Shown: positions 37,126 through 49,192, counted from the first letter of the stretch. The stretch: 64,000 nucleotides of DNA from Leptodontidium sp. MPI-SDFR-AT-0119 (GCA_020726505.1 JAHLEZ010000003.1:1-64000); one strand, 5' to 3'. Numbers and translations are program-made. The notes: generated by a model not told the origin, from the letters alone.

Positions 37126-37756
37126 ACTGAGGAGAACTGAAATAGACCCGGCTTCTGGGTGGACTGGATGGATAAAAAATCTGGGCTGGATGTGGAAAAT
37201 TGGGATCACTCTGAATCTGCATACGATCGATATGTCAAGTATCTCTCTCCACCATCACTGTCCCATAGAGGAAAACAAACCCCTATTTTCTCGCTTCGCG
37301 TCACTTGAAAATAAAAGTACCTCTAGATAGGTAGGTCTCGACGACTATACTTTCGGGACCCTACCTACCTGCTTGCCGCGAAAGTGCGGTGGCTAACAGT
37401 CATCCAATATTAGAATATTGGGAGTGTGGTTGTGAAAAGAGGGCCGCCCGGTTCTATTTCCGTCTGTTTCTCGTCCGACGGCTTGGGGTATTACAACTTC
37501 CTCGCTTTCCTCGCTTTCTCTCCCTTGATTGCTAACATACACATACTATACGTCTATGATCTCCATCATTCTCTCGTTTCATCCCATCTCTCTCGCACAC
37601 TTCATCCATTCCCACCCATCCTGCTCCACCCTAAAATCCATTCCAAAACTCCCGTATTCCGTTCCCATTTCCAATTCCAAAAGTACACACCATTCCCAAC
37701 ACCAGCTCCACTTTCAAAATGAATAGCGAGAGTAAAGTCCCAACTCAGCAAATCAT
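37126..37756. other. intergenic region between convergent genes with promoter-like content
   Basis: Although both flanking genes end here, the + strand has a perfect CCAAT-type palindrome (37404-37421), a CT-rich tract (37490-37650) and a CA-rich leader ahead of a short ATG frame at 37719. No protein-coding gene of convincing size follows. Confidence 0.4.
37404..37421. promoter_or_regulatory. inverted CCAAT palindrome
   Basis: The sequence ccaatattagaatattgg is a perfect 8-bp inverted repeat with a 2-bp spacer, placing a CCAAT core on each strand. CCAAT cores are binding sites for the fungal Hap complex; actual use is inference. Confidence 0.4.
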
Positions 37757-39743
37757 CTAATAATTCAACCCCGTATAACTCTGATTCCTAATCAATCCCC
37801 TCTCTTGACTCATACTCCGTCTCTGCTCCCTCGTCTGCCTCCCCTCGCCCATCAACTCCTCAGGGAGTTCAACCTCGTCTTTAATCCTACTCGTCAACCA
37901 AGCTGCGACGAGAGTACTCAGACCGCCCGCCGCTAGTACAACGGAGATTGATCGATCGCCGGGCGTGCCGCGGGGTTTCTGGAGGAATTTGAAGATGATT
38001 GATGAGCCGATCGTGGCAAGAATTTGGGGGGATGCGATGGCCATGTTGTGGATCCCGAGGATGACGCCCGCTTGGTCTTCCTCGTGTTTGGGGGCGGGGT
38101 GGGATTCCGGGTCTTCATCTGTGGTGAGGGTGTGTTGATGGGATTGTGCGCTTTCGCGGGAGCGGCGAAGAGCGTCACGTTTACTTACTTCGGCGGAGAT
38201 GATGGCGAAGGGTGCCCAGAGGGTAAGAGCCCATGAAATACCGACTACGCCGATCAAGATCGTGGCTGCTGTTATGCTGCGCACGAGAAGGGTGCTGAAC
38301 ATGCATGTTGCGAAGATGAGATGGGAGATCAGCCATGCGCGGCGGAGAGTGAGCCATGGGATGACGAGGGCGTCTAAGAAGCGTGAGAAGCGGGTTGTGT
38401 AGCTCTTTGTGCTTGAGGATGAGGATTCCACCGCGGCGTCGTAGGAGGGCGCTATGAAGAAGGGCAGGAAGACGTTCGTTGCTAGGGAGGTAATTGCATA
38501 GATGAGCAAGGCGAAGGTTCCTACTCTTGTGGCTTTTTCGTAAAGTGTGTCGATCTCTTCGGGGGTCATGTTGGGATTGGCTTCTAAGAAGGGCTGTACG
38601 TAGATGTCGCCTACATAGGAGGAGGAGTAGAAGAGCTGTGGGAAGAAGCCGATCCAGGCGAAGAATTGTACTTCGCATACTTGCCGCGTGAGCGGAGGGA
38701 GTCGGCGGATAGACTTGAAGACTGTCGTGAAGAAGGCTATGAGACCGCTTTTGCCTTTAGGTCTTGCAACTTCGAGGCGTGGGTCTCGTTCTTGGATAGT
38801 TAGGACGCTAATGGCGACCGTGCTGGAGAGTGCTGCCGAAGCTATCACGCAGAGGATTTTGAATTGTGTGTTTCCGAGAAAGGACAGGTACTTAGGGAGG
38901 TCGATGTATCCAGCAACATAGCCGATAATGTTACCAACGCCCACAAGTCGACTTGCCATGGAATTTGCAGTTTCTAATCGAATTAGCTCCGTGTCAAATC
39001 TGAGGTGAGTTTACCTACCTTGTTGATGACTTGGACAGCAATCCAAAATAAACGCTCTAATTCCAGCCTGTACTGCAAGGTGTTAGTAGTGGTCGTACAA
39101 CATCGGAGTGACTCGTACCAGTGTTTATGGAAAAATCGAGGATGTACACAAATCCGACGGCAAACACAATAATCGTGATCTTGACACCTTCCGACTCTCG
39201 GTCTGCGCCAAAGAGTCCTAGAATTCCACCAACAAGCTCCCTTACCCAAGCAAGTGCAAGAAGAGCTACGATTGTTGCGAGTCCTCCAAAAACCATAAAT
39301 GGTGTACGTTTTCCCCAGGATGACCTGCAATTGTCACTCAGCATCCCGACATACGGTTGAACGAGTGCCCCTGAGAGAGGTCCTGCTATCCATACTACAG
39401 CCACCAGTGATTTACTCAACCCTAATGCAAGCAGATACGGTGTCCCATTTGACAGTTCCACTGCCCATGCTAGTTGTAGTCCTCCGATACTGATAGTCAG
39501 AAGTATCATGTATAATAAGCCCTTCGTTTCTTGGTAGCCATCGACTGGGTCATCTTGTAGAATGGATTCGCGATCGATCAGTCCTTCGGAGGAATCGTCG
39601 TCTCCGGATGGGGAAAGTAGAGGGGATTCTTCGTGGAGGGGCTTCCCCGTCGGTTCCACTGTATCATCTCGTTGAGTCTCTCCGGATAGCTTGGGGGATA
39701 ATGTTAGCTGACCTTTCGGCTGGTCTGGCGGATCTGCGGCCAT
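37757..39743 (-). CDS. sucrose/alpha-glucoside:H+ symporter (GPH/SUT-like MFS)
   Basis: Plasma-membrane proton-coupled sugar transporter related to plant SUT, SLC45 and yeast Sut1-type proteins. About 631 aa in three exons (39743-39119, 39072-39019, 38973-37757). A 75-residue acidic cytosolic N-terminus is followed by twelve predicted helices. Diagnostic motif SSWGKRTPFMVFGG after helix 3 (RxGRRxP type), IAGPLSGALVQPYVGMLSD before it, and AGIRAFILDCCP, ANSMASRLVGVGNIIGYVAG and FFAWIGFFPQLFYSSSYVGD downstream. The cytosolic loop carries a run of serines. The substrate is probably a disaccharide such as sucrose or maltose, from family knowledge. The gene looks complete. Confidence 0.9.
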
Positions 39744-41317
39744 GTTGACTGTCGTGTAGGCCCAGCGTCCGCAGGCAGACTTGTGCCAGCCTTTGCCAGT
39801 CTATGCCCGCTATCAACAGCTCCTATCTGTTCCTTCTGCTAGGTGTGTAGGTAGGAAGGGTGAATTCGGAGGTAGATGACGCAAAGGTGGATTCAGGTAT
39901 CAAGGTAGGGAGGAGGGTTAGGTTGGTATACAAGGGGGTATTGTCGACTTGGGAATAGCCTCAAAGCTGTCGCAGATGTTTCTGGTAGATGTTTGATTGT
40001 TTCCTGGAATCCCCCAAAGCTTAAACAGCGGCTGCTGTCTGGAGTTCACGAGTCGCTCATTATCACGCGGTGGTCGATGCTGCGCATAGCTGGCGAGTCG
40101 TGATTCGATGCTGCACGTCGACCTGCACCTGAACACAAAGCTGTGGTCGGGAAGAGGTCCGTAGTCAGATGGTTTGACGGATGACAGAAGGAAATTGGGC
40201 TTTCAGGTCAGAAGATGGTCGTATTCGAGAATGCGCGGAAGGAGGGAGGAGGTGAGCTGAGCTGAGCCGAGATCTGGGGAACAGGAAGTGGAAGAGAAGA
40301 GAGGGTTTGGTCAGGTTCCTGCTCCCAGCTCTCATGCCCCGCGACCCGAAATTGGATGGGATGGGCTTCAGGAACGCTGGACCCTTGTGCCCTCCTGCTG
40401 CCCTGCTGCCTCGTCGGCTGCGCATCTTGGGATCAAGGTACGACGACATCATACACACCATCTCTGAATCCTGGGGATGGGAGGCTTGGCGGGACATGGT
40501 GAAGAAACAGCAGGTCTAGTAGGAGGCTGCAAGTGTAGTGTAGGTAGGACTGATGGAGATGGTCCTGGGGAGGAAAGGGAGAGGGGAGGGGAGGGGAGGG
40601 ATAGAAGAGAGGCATGAGATATATTATTATTATTATATTGGCTAAGCTTCTTTATCTATGTATACTTCTCATCGCATCTAGTCTTCCAGTCTGTCTCCCT
40701 TCCCTTTGCAGCGGCATTTCTATTATCCTCTACTGTCACCTGGACTTCCATCCACGTCCACCTTCCTACACAGTCCAGACCTCCTTCACTCTCCCGTCGT
40801 ATAATATTGGATTCGTTTTCTCCCAGGCAGACAGCTGTCCTACAATACTGACTGCACCACACCTCATCACACCTTCCCACACCTTACCACACCCACCCTT
40901 CCAGCTTGCCTACAGGTTCCCTCCCAGATCACGACTTTTACAATACCAAGTGACATCCCACCTCCGGCTTACCTCACCCAAACTTTGACGTCCCGAGCCG
41001 ATTAAACCGGAGCATCACCATCACCGTTTCGCATCGCAGAGCAGAGCCGCAAGTACAGTAAGTACAGTACATTTCTGGCTACCTGGCCGCTAACACCGAC
41101 CATTGCAGCATCTAGCATCTAGTCGCACACGCTTCGTCATCTAGTACCTCCTTCTCCTTCTCCTATTCCCGCTGGCCTGCCCTACCTTATTCATCGATCG
41201 CATTATCGCGAACAGTTACATGTGTCCTCCCCTCTCCTCACGCTGCTCGTCGCTGAGCCACGACTCGTCCCTCCATCCCCTCTCTTGCGCTGACACTCGC
41301 GCTCCTCGACCAACACA
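39744..41317. other. intergenic region, divergent promoters, G-rich tract
   Basis: About 1.6 kb between divergent start codons. No convincing gene. It has a potential G-quadruplex at about 40567-40600, a TAT-rich microsatellite at 40619-40637 and long CT-rich runs from 40680 onward that look like a long 5' leader of the exchanger gene. Confidence 0.45.
40567..40600 (+). repeat. G-tract array, potential G-quadruplex
   Basis: Successive runs of 3-4 G separated by single A (ggggaggggaggggaggg at the 3' end) meet the usual G4 pattern. It lies in the divergent promoter space between the sugar symporter and the Na+/H+ exchanger. Confidence 0.5.
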
Positions 41318-43489
41318 ATGGCAAAGATGTCTGCGGTAATTGGCACGGTGGCCTATCAAATGCTGATGAGTACGCTACGCATGGAAATCAGATGGCAGGC
41401 AGAAGCTAATTGATTTGCAGAGAGGGTGGATGAAGATGATTCGGAAGATGGTAGGAACAAACACTGAATAGCTGGAAGACACGAGACTAACAGATCTAGC
41501 TCCGGATTCCTCGCAGATGGAGATCTTCTCGTCATGGGCACTCTTCATTATGATTATGCTGCTCATCGCAGCTCTGTTCACCAGTTACATGCTACAACAG
41601 AAGAAGGTGGAAGCAGTACATGAAACGGTGATCTCGATTTTCGCTGGTGAGCAGCCTGCTTCCACTCCCTGGATTATACTGATTGCCCAGGTATGACTGT
41701 TGGATTGATCCTCAGATTGAGCTCCGGGACTTCGATACAGAACCTCGTCAGTTTCAACTATCAGATATTCTTCAACCTCCTCCTACCACCAATTATTCTA
41801 GCTTCCGGCTACGAACTGCATCAAGCGAATTTCTTTCGAAACATTGGAACGATCCTGACATTCGCGTTTGCTGGGACATTCATATCTGCCATTGTGCTGG
41901 GATTGATTCTCTATGTCTACACACGGATACCGATTGATGGGTTTGAGATGACCTTTGTTGACGCCATTTCTGTTGGAGCAACATTATCAGCCACGGATCC
42001 CGTCACAATTCTGGCCATTTTTAATACTTACAAGGTCGATCCGAAATTATATACCATCATTTTCGGAGAATCTATCCTCAACGATGCTGTGGCTATCGTC
42101 TTGTTCGAGACAGCCCAACGATATAAGGAAGGTGGAGCTGCTGGAACTCTGGGACTGATCAGCTTGTTGGAAGGTATTGGAATCTTCCTGGCTGTCTTCT
42201 TCGGAAGTCTGCTCATTGGAGTTTGCGTGGGAATTGGGACGGCGTTGGTTCTTAAATACACATATGTCCGACGATTCCCTAAGATTGAGAGTTGTTTGGT
42301 TGTGTTGATTGCATATGCCAGCTACTTCTTTTCAAATGGCCTGCATATGTCTGGTAAGTACTACACATGTTTGGCATGTACACTACTGACTTCCTCAGGA
42401 ATCGTCACACTTCTATTCTGTGGAATCACCCTCAAGCACTACGCATATTACAACATGTCCCGCCGAACACAACTTACCACCAAGTACTTGTTCCAAGTTC
42501 TGGCCCAATTGTCGGAGAATTTCATCTTTATTTATCTCGGACTTTCTCTCTTCACCAACAGCGAACTGGAATTCAAACCTCTCTTCATCATCGTAACAGT
42601 TATGGGCATCTGCGCTGCAAGATGGACAGCTGTTTTCCCACTTTCGAGGCTTATCAATTGGTTCATCCGGTACAGAGCGAAGAGGAGAGGAAAGGATGTT
42701 GCCGATGAACTGCCCTACAGCTATCAGGCAATGTTGTTCTGGGCAGGTCTTCGTGGAGCTGTCGGTGTTGCACTGGCAGCTGGTTTGACAGGAACAAACT
42801 CGAGGGCACTAAAAGCCACAGTATTGGTTGTCGTGGTGCTTACTGTCATCATCTTCGGTGGAACCACAGCCCGCATGTTGGAAATCCTCGGCATTAAAAC
42901 CGGTGTCGTCGAAGAAATCGACTCCGACGACGAATTCGACATTGAAGCCGTCCCTAACGGCTCCTACTATAAACACGGCAATTCCGGCTTTGGCAATGTC
43001 CCCCGCCGAAACGGTTCTGTACAGCTAGACGGCCTCAACGGCCGCAGAGATTACGAGCGCGGTACCTACGTGTCTGGGAATTCCAGCCCAATCAACGGAC
43101 CCAAGGGACTCAGCCGCAAGAACTCGGCAGCTCGAAGACCAGAAGACAACGACGAGTTACTACATCCTAACTCAGCCGAGGACTCAGATCTGGATATTGA
43201 CAGCGATACATCCGATCTTCCACCAGCAGCCAAACGTACTGAGAGGAAACGTTCGTCCCCACCTCCGAACCAGAGACAGGATTCAGAGCCATACCCGACG
43301 AGCGGCAGCGTAGTCCACGATACGCCGACAATTACGGCCAGTGGTGCGATTAGCCAGCTTTTGCATGGCACGGCGGAAGATCACGCGGCGTGGTTTAGGC
43401 AATTGGACGAAGGATTCATCAAGCCGAAACTTCTTCTTGATGGTGGGAAGGGCCCACATGGAGGGTCGGGATCTGGATCTTCGTCATGA
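41318..43489 (+). CDS. NHX1: endosomal/vacuolar Na+(K+)/H+ exchanger, NHX type
   Basis: CPA1-family cation/proton antiporter of late endosome or vacuole, controlling pH and salt tolerance. About 662 aa. Exons: 41318-41369, 41421-41450, 41494-41646, 41691-42353 and 42399-43489. The N-terminal helix SSWALFIMIMLLIAALFTSY is followed by LLLPPIILASGYEL and AFAGTFISAIVLG. SVGATLSATDPVTILAIF and the exchanger core GESILNDAVAIVLFE hold the ion-binding Asp residues. WAGLRGAVGVALA and the long polar cytosolic tail (from residue about 470) match Nhx1 orthologues. The last intron is 45 nt, in frame and without a stop. The gene symbol rests on the motif order. Confidence 0.92.
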
Positions 43490-44702
43490 GCTGTATCTTC
43501 ATTAGGACGAATGGTACATGAGATGACATGAGATGAGATGAATTGGGATGAGTCATGAAGGCGAATGAACGCTTCTCGATCAAAAGCTCATCATTTCCCC
43601 CTTCCAGCAAGGGTTTGCGGGATTGCGCCTGGGATTTGGATTTGGATCTGGCTAGCTAGGCTGGGCTTTGGCAGTATGCATGGATGATGGCGTTTTTGGG
43701 TGTATTATATCTTGCCTTCCTACACGTCTTTGTCTGACGGTTGCGCAGAACTTCACTCGCTCAATTGAGTATTTGAGTGACTCGGCGCACAGCCCATGAA
43801 GGGGGAGAGGGCGGGCATCAAATCTTGCTTCTTTCCACTTGCGACTTGCGACTTGTATCGGTACGATAGGGTATAGAAATTAGACAGTATTATTTCTTTT
43901 ATTTCGAATCTACCACGAAACATTGTTATGTTTTGTCCTCTCCGCGTCGAATCTTTTTCGTGAATTAAATTGAATTTGAGTGTACTGTAAAGTAAAGTAT
44001 AGCCGGCAACCGAGGGACGTGGATAACGGACAACCAACCCATAAGATAGGCGGGAAAGTGAACTTGCGAGTTGGAGCCAGGTTGTGGAGGCGGGAGGCGG
44101 GAACTAATATTAGTGGTTCACGCCAAGATGTAATGAGATCCAGAGGGTAGAGCACGGGATTTGAAGGGGTTGGTTGGTGGTTCTAGGTAGGTTTTCGAGG
44201 GAGGGGAGGGTTGGTGTCCATGATAGATAGGCTACTGCAGCACTGCTCCTCCTTAACTCGGTTATGTGTATTTGAACGACACTGACACTGCACGAGAAGG
44301 GGTAGAGGATGGGAGGGACAGTAAGATTCCTATTTCCTGATCCGTGGATTGAGCCGTCCCCGATTTGAGTTTTGGGGGAGGGGGGGTTATATATGAGGGG
44401 GGGATTCTGTGAGTTGTGAAGTGTGAAGGGTAGTAATAGCGAAGGAGTTTACGTCATCTTATGCGAAGGAAGCTGGACGGACGGATTGAGACTCTTTGAT
44501 AGGGTGTACTATACTTATCTAGGTACCCATCACTTTTGACTGACGCTTCACATGTCATCCGTCACTTCACATTAGGATCGATTCCCAAAAAGACAACATT
44601 GTCCTCACACCACACCTCACGTCAACGCATAAATCCCCCACCCCACCTCACAACTCACTCACTAGTCTCACCTCAATATCAACTCCTCAGAAACCCCTCA
44701 TC
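43490..44702. other. intergenic region, no gene seen
   Basis: About 1.2 kb. It begins with atgagatg-like short repeats (43518-43550) and carries three G5-G7 runs at 44374-44403 next to a TATA-like tatatat. The last 100 nt are CA-rich and look like the leader of the alpha/beta hydrolase. No coding sequence is supported. Confidence 0.45.
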
Positions 44703-46184
44703 ATGGCGGCATCATCATCACCAACATTAGGAAGGGAAGGGATCCCCCAAACGAATAAATCGTATACGATCCCTAGCACGGGACATACGTATGCGTATAT
44801 CTACCACCCGGCGAAGGATGAGGGCGGTGATGGAAAAGGAGGGAAAGGGAAGAAAGCTACGTTGCTTTGGCTGCATGGATTTCCTAGTACTTCTGCTGGT
44901 GAGTTCCATGGTTTGTTTTTAATTTTTTGATGAATTTTCTGGTGTTGAATGGCCGTGTAATGTACTGTAGTGGACTTGTTGTATATGCTTTCATTGAGTA
45001 TACCCTGGGCATTGCGGTATATGCTTATCTTGTGATGCTTGGAGGAGAAGTCTCTCAAAACCAAGTACAGTACCTCCCTTCATCAATTCTCAGCAATACA
45101 CGACGGTACTTGCTCCCCACTACTCAACCTAAAATTCATATTTATATCCTTCACATCATGTCCTTCACACACACCTAGATACTCAAATTCCCCGCTAACT
45201 CAACCCTCCCAGAATGGCGCCACCAAACAACCTACTTCTCCTCCCTCGGCTACGGCATCCTCGCCCCCGACCTCCTAGGCTACGGCGGTACATCCAAACC
45301 GCTCACCCTCTCCTCCTACGTCGGTAAATCCATGGCATCAGAAATCATCTCCATAATCGATCACGAGAAGATCACTGGTCCAATCATAGCGATCGGACAC
45401 GACTGGGGCACGTACCTCACGAGTCGACTGGCTACTTTCCATAAGGAGAGGTTTGAGAAATTCGTGTTCTTGAGTTTGCCGTTTGGACGGCCGGGTGTGA
45501 AGGGGGATGTGGACTTGATTAATAGGAAGACCAAGGAGAAATTGGGGTATGAGCAGTTGGGATATCAGGTTTGGTTTGCGGAGGGGGAGACGGGGGGGGA
45601 TTTTGGGTGAGAATGTAAGATCGTTCCTATTTTGCTTTCCCTGACTTGTTGATTGGTTGACTGGTTGACTGATTTATTATCCAAAGTGGGAGCCTTTCTA
45701 CAACCTCGTCTACCCCACCGATCCGATCATCTGGACGACATCCTTCGCTCCCCTCGGCGCATTGAAACATTTCGTACAAACCCAAACAGCAGATTCATCT
45801 TCCCATATCCTCGCGCCTTGGATCTCGCCCGAGGTCAAGCAACATCACCACTCCGTATTCGGGAACAACTACGACGCCCCGCTGATGTGGTATAAGCGCG
45901 GGATAGTGAGTCTAGGATGGGAAGAGGAGAAAGAGATGTTAGACAGGGGAGAGATTGAGGGGGGGTTGAAGGGCGTGGATGTGCTTATGATTGGGGGGAT
46001 GAAGGATACGGTTTGTGGTGCTGATACGGCGAGGGCGATGATGAAGGGGAGTATGGAGGAGGGGAGACTTACTTGTGTGGATGTCGATGCTGGGCATTGG
46101 ATTATGCTTGAGAGGCCTGATGAGACGAATGAGATTCTAAGAGCGTTCTTTGAGGGGAAGGTGGGGGAGGGGAGTAAATTGTAG
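44703..46184 (+). CDS. epoxide-hydrolase-type alpha/beta hydrolase, one frame break
   Basis: Soluble epoxide-hydrolase/haloalkane-dehalogenase-like alpha/beta hydrolase, about 390 aa if the frame is continuous. Exon 1 is 44703-44899, then a long intron (44900-45212), then exon 2 with PDLLGYGGTSKP and the nucleophile elbow IGHDWGTYL (catalytic Asp). The oxyanion motif WLHGFPST lies at the end of exon 1. The last exon (from about 45687) has the acid region IGGMKDTVC and the base DAGHWIMLERPDE. At a G8 run (45592-45599) the frame runs into a TGA at 45608. With one G fewer the frame would read through to a good donor (gtaaga, 45616). So this is either a real one-base insertion (pseudogene), a sequencing error, or unusual splicing. 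Confidence 0.75.
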
Positions 46185-47089
46185 TTTTGGTTGGAACTTT
46201 TGAGTGGTGGTATTGGATTCTGTTTAATTGTTGGTTGGTTTGAATGGCTTTCTCGTTGTGTTTTTGAACCAATGCTCGCGTCGTGGTTTGTGGAAAGGAA
46301 ACAAGCCAGCGCGTTAGCTCTGGCGCACCTGAATACGATTTCCCCAAAATTGCTAGACCATACATCTAGCCAGATAAGCCAAAGCCTTTCAATCAACACA
46401 GTCAAAGTAGAGTAACAGTGATATGGAAACATTATCCCAACCTCTCAATTACGATGGTTATGTTATCAGGGAGGTGGGAGAAGTGGTAGTAACACTCCCT
46501 TCCTTAGGTTCACGATTGAAAAGGTTCGCCCTTTGGCCTAACGTAAGCCCTATCCAGCTATCGGATGGGTATTAGGTTTTGCAATTTTGACCTGTGGTAT
46601 TATTGTCTTGTCCTCTTTTTTAAATGCCGGAATTCTTTTTTGTCAATGTTTTGTTGATGCCCGTTAAGCGAGGATCTCAGCCCCACCTAAACATTCAACT
46701 CCAGGGCTCAGCACAGATCAGGGCCTTTGCCATCTTCTGCTATCGCAAAATCAAATGGACTTAATGTATTAACATCGATACTGATGAATAGAGGTCGGAA
46801 CTTGTACTTTCAATGCGACAGCTTTTCTCCTGCTTGAAGTTGCAGCTTGGAGGGTCAAGTGTTTTGTCCCCCCCAAAGCCCACACCCAAATTCTTTGGAC
46901 CTCTCCTTCGATGACTAGGGAGTTTGGGCCATAATTCGACAGAAATAACAACTCATTCGTCTCACAGTTTATGCTTGAATTATTCACAAGACTCAACACC
47001 TCATTCTGTCTCCCCCATGAATCACACATCGACTCGGAGCTGCGAATTGGCCATAAAGCCTCGATCCCCTCCACCTAGATCTCAAATGC
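46185..47089. other. intergenic region, boundary of conserved core and accessory block
   Basis: About 0.9 kb with no gene recognised. It separates the conserved gene set from the helical-repeat family. Confidence 0.45.
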
Positions 47090-48955
47090 ATGGCGCTCAG
47101 ACTACAGATCAAGTCATTTATTACCAAACTAGCAAGCAGCATATTCGCAAATAGGCGATTTCAGGCCACTGCCAAACAGTCCCCCAAAATGGAAAAACAC
47201 TCTGGGGACCTCAAGATCTTGAATGGCTTGGCAATATCAAGAAGACATGCTGCAGAGGGTGGTCAACACGACACTGTCGCTGTACTTGATGCGCACATGA
47301 TGAAGCTGGAGAAGGAAATGAATGCCAGGTTGGCTCAGACTGGAGACGCGATTCCCCTGGCGGAGGATGGATCACCTTGGTGGCTCGGCAAGCCAGAATG
47401 CGAAGACCTGATATGGTGGTGGAAGGAAACAGCTGCCATACGTCGGCTCCAGGAACGAACGGAACATCGCAAAGAAGCTTCCTTGACCGCCCTGATGAAG
47501 ACCGTGGACAACAGCCACGAGGAGATGGAGAAGAGTATCCAGAAGCAGCCTGACGAAGACCCGACGGAGTTATCAGATTTCATGGTTGAGTACCTCAAGC
47601 ACGAAGCGGCACCTCGTGCGGTTGAACAGCTCAAAATTTACCTCGCAGATCTCCAAACCGGCGAGAGAATCAACGAACGCATTATGAAAGAGCTAGACCT
47701 GACACTGCGATGGAAAGACTGCAAAGGTTCTGACGACCAAGACCTGACTGACATCGACTTGAAAACACTTTATCCCACGCCCCGACAAATGCTCGTCGAA
47801 GACGCTTTACGTGCGCTGAGAGACTACCGACAAGCGCTGCTCTCTTACGGACCCGAATTCGAGAACGAAGTCGCCTCTAGTGCCATATCAGCGATGCTTC
47901 ATCGAGACGACGATCTGCCGAAAGCAGTTACTGCAACTATTCCGGAGTTTGACCACAAGTCGAACGAATCGTGCTCTTGTGGCGACGAATGCATCATTGC
48001 TTCTCTTCCCCCTTTACCACCTCCATCTACAACACCGGAATTGTCGATCGAGGACCAGGAAAACATCGAGCGTCTCAAACAATTCGATAAAGAGGTTCAA
48101 GAGTGGTCAACATATCTCCAGCAAGAGTTGAGAAGCTATCGGCACTATTTAGCAGCTGGTGGCCAAGTGAACAAGGATGTTTTGAAATCCGCCAAGGAAA
48201 TCATCACTCTCGCCAAGGGTAAAAACAAAACAGGCCACGATGATGCCGAAGTTTTCACCAGTCACGGCTGCATGGGATCCTGCTCAGAATTTGCCGCCAC
48301 CGAAGGAGATGTAGAAATCGAAGATGAGGTGCTTAGGATCTCCAAATTCAACGAGGAAAGATTTGCAAATCTACCGGATGATCTCCATGCTTACTACGAG
48401 ACGGTCGCCAAGAATATCCACAGGGCGGAAGTCGATCGCCAGCTTCTGAAAGCTGCACAGATGCTCATCGAGATGATGGGAGAAAGCATGGGAGGCAAGA
48501 AAGCTGTCGGTGATAATGTCGAAGCAGCAGGGGACAATAAATCCGAAACCAAGGAAAAGGCTGAGGTCGATTCCAACGGCCTGTCGTCTGAAGGAGCCGG
48601 CAATATCAATACGGCTGGGTCTGATCTTGCCCAGCAAACTCAAGATATTGAAAAGGCAGCTCTCGAGGCGAACGGTGAAGTAAATAGCGACCTGGTAGTG
48701 GCGAGCGAGAAAATCATGACTCTTATGAAAGAGAGTGTCGAAGCTGGAAATGCTCGCCACGACGACACCAAGCTCTTCGACGAAGCAGAAAAACTGGTCA
48801 AGCTTGCCAAAGCGGAAATCCTAAACCCTTCGAAGGATATGACTCCAGATCGTGAGACTGCCAAGAAGGAGAAACAGAAGAAGACTGTACGTTTTACGAA
48901 TATGCTAGTAGAGATACTTGGTAACATGAAGCCGTCTTCATCGAAGAAGAAGTGA
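47090..48955 (+). CDS. large helical-repeat protein (local family)
   Basis: Unrecognised protein of 621 aa, single exon. The N-terminus MALRLQIKSFITKLASSIF is basic and amphipathic, like a mitochondrial presequence; a later ATG at 47192 is an alternative start. The body is almost wholly helical with several diverged units of about 40-55 residues of the pattern Y-x(4-6)-L-x-x-G-x-x-V-x-x-D-V-x-x-x-A-x-x-I-x-x-L. The clearest are LRSYRHYLAAGGQVNKDVLK (about residue 345) and ALEANGEVNSDLVVASEKI (about 525). Two units end in an HDDxxxF motif (GHDDAEVF and RHDDTKLF). A small Cys cluster ESCSCGDEC lies at about 294-302. The C-terminus is lysine-rich. The same repeat occurs in the genes at 49193 and 57084 and in the wreck at 58.6-60 kb. 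Function unknown. Confidence 0.75.
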   Translation: MALRLQIKSFITKLASSIFANRRFQATAKQSPKMEKHSGDLKILNGLAISRRHAAEGGQHDTVAVLDAHMMKLEKEMNARLAQTGDAIPLAEDGSPWWLGKPECEDLIWWWKETAAIRRLQERTEHRKEASLTALMKTVDNSHEEMEKSIQKQPDEDPTELSDFMVEYLKHEAAPRAVEQLKIYLADLQTGERINERIMKELDLTLRWKDCKGSDDQDLTDIDLKTLYPTPRQMLVEDALRALRDYRQALLSYGPEFENEVASSAISAMLHRDDDLPKAVTATIPEFDHKSNESCSCGDECIIASLPPLPPPSTTPELSIEDQENIERLKQFDKEVQEWSTYLQQELRSYRHYLAAGGQVNKDVLKSAKEIITLAKGKNKTGHDDAEVFTSHGCMGSCSEFAATEGDVEIEDEVLRISKFNEERFANLPDDLHAYYETVAKNIHRAEVDRQLLKAAQMLIEMMGESMGGKKAVGDNVEAAGDNKSETKEKAEVDSNGLSSEGAGNINTAGSDLAQQTQDIEKAALEANGEVNSDLVVASEKIMTLMKESVEAGNARHDDTKLFDEAEKLVKLAKAEILNPSKDMTPDRETAKKEKQKKTVRFTNMLVEILGNMKPSSSKKK

Positions 48956-49192
48956 ATAGATATGTGGGAGCGAGTAGTTTGATTTATCGAATGGTTTTTG
49001 CCCAGTCAATTGTATAGTTCCCTTAGTATTTTAGCAATCGAAGGCGTGAATCACCTCTAATAAAGTATCTACTCAAGTTATATCTGTCCTAATCACTGCT
49101 TTTATTTCTATATATCCCACAAACTCTGATATAAATGTCCTAAAAGTCCCACAATACTTCAACCGCATACTTTGTTCGCCTGCCTCGCCAAA

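Noticed and set aside
37426..37722. 98-residue plus-strand frame between convergent genes
   Set aside because: Composition reflects a CT-rich leader-like tract; no protein family features.
38181..38678. 165-residue frame overlapping the sugar symporter in another frame
   Set aside because: Arg/Leu/His-rich shadow of a transmembrane coding sequence; no start context or independent support.
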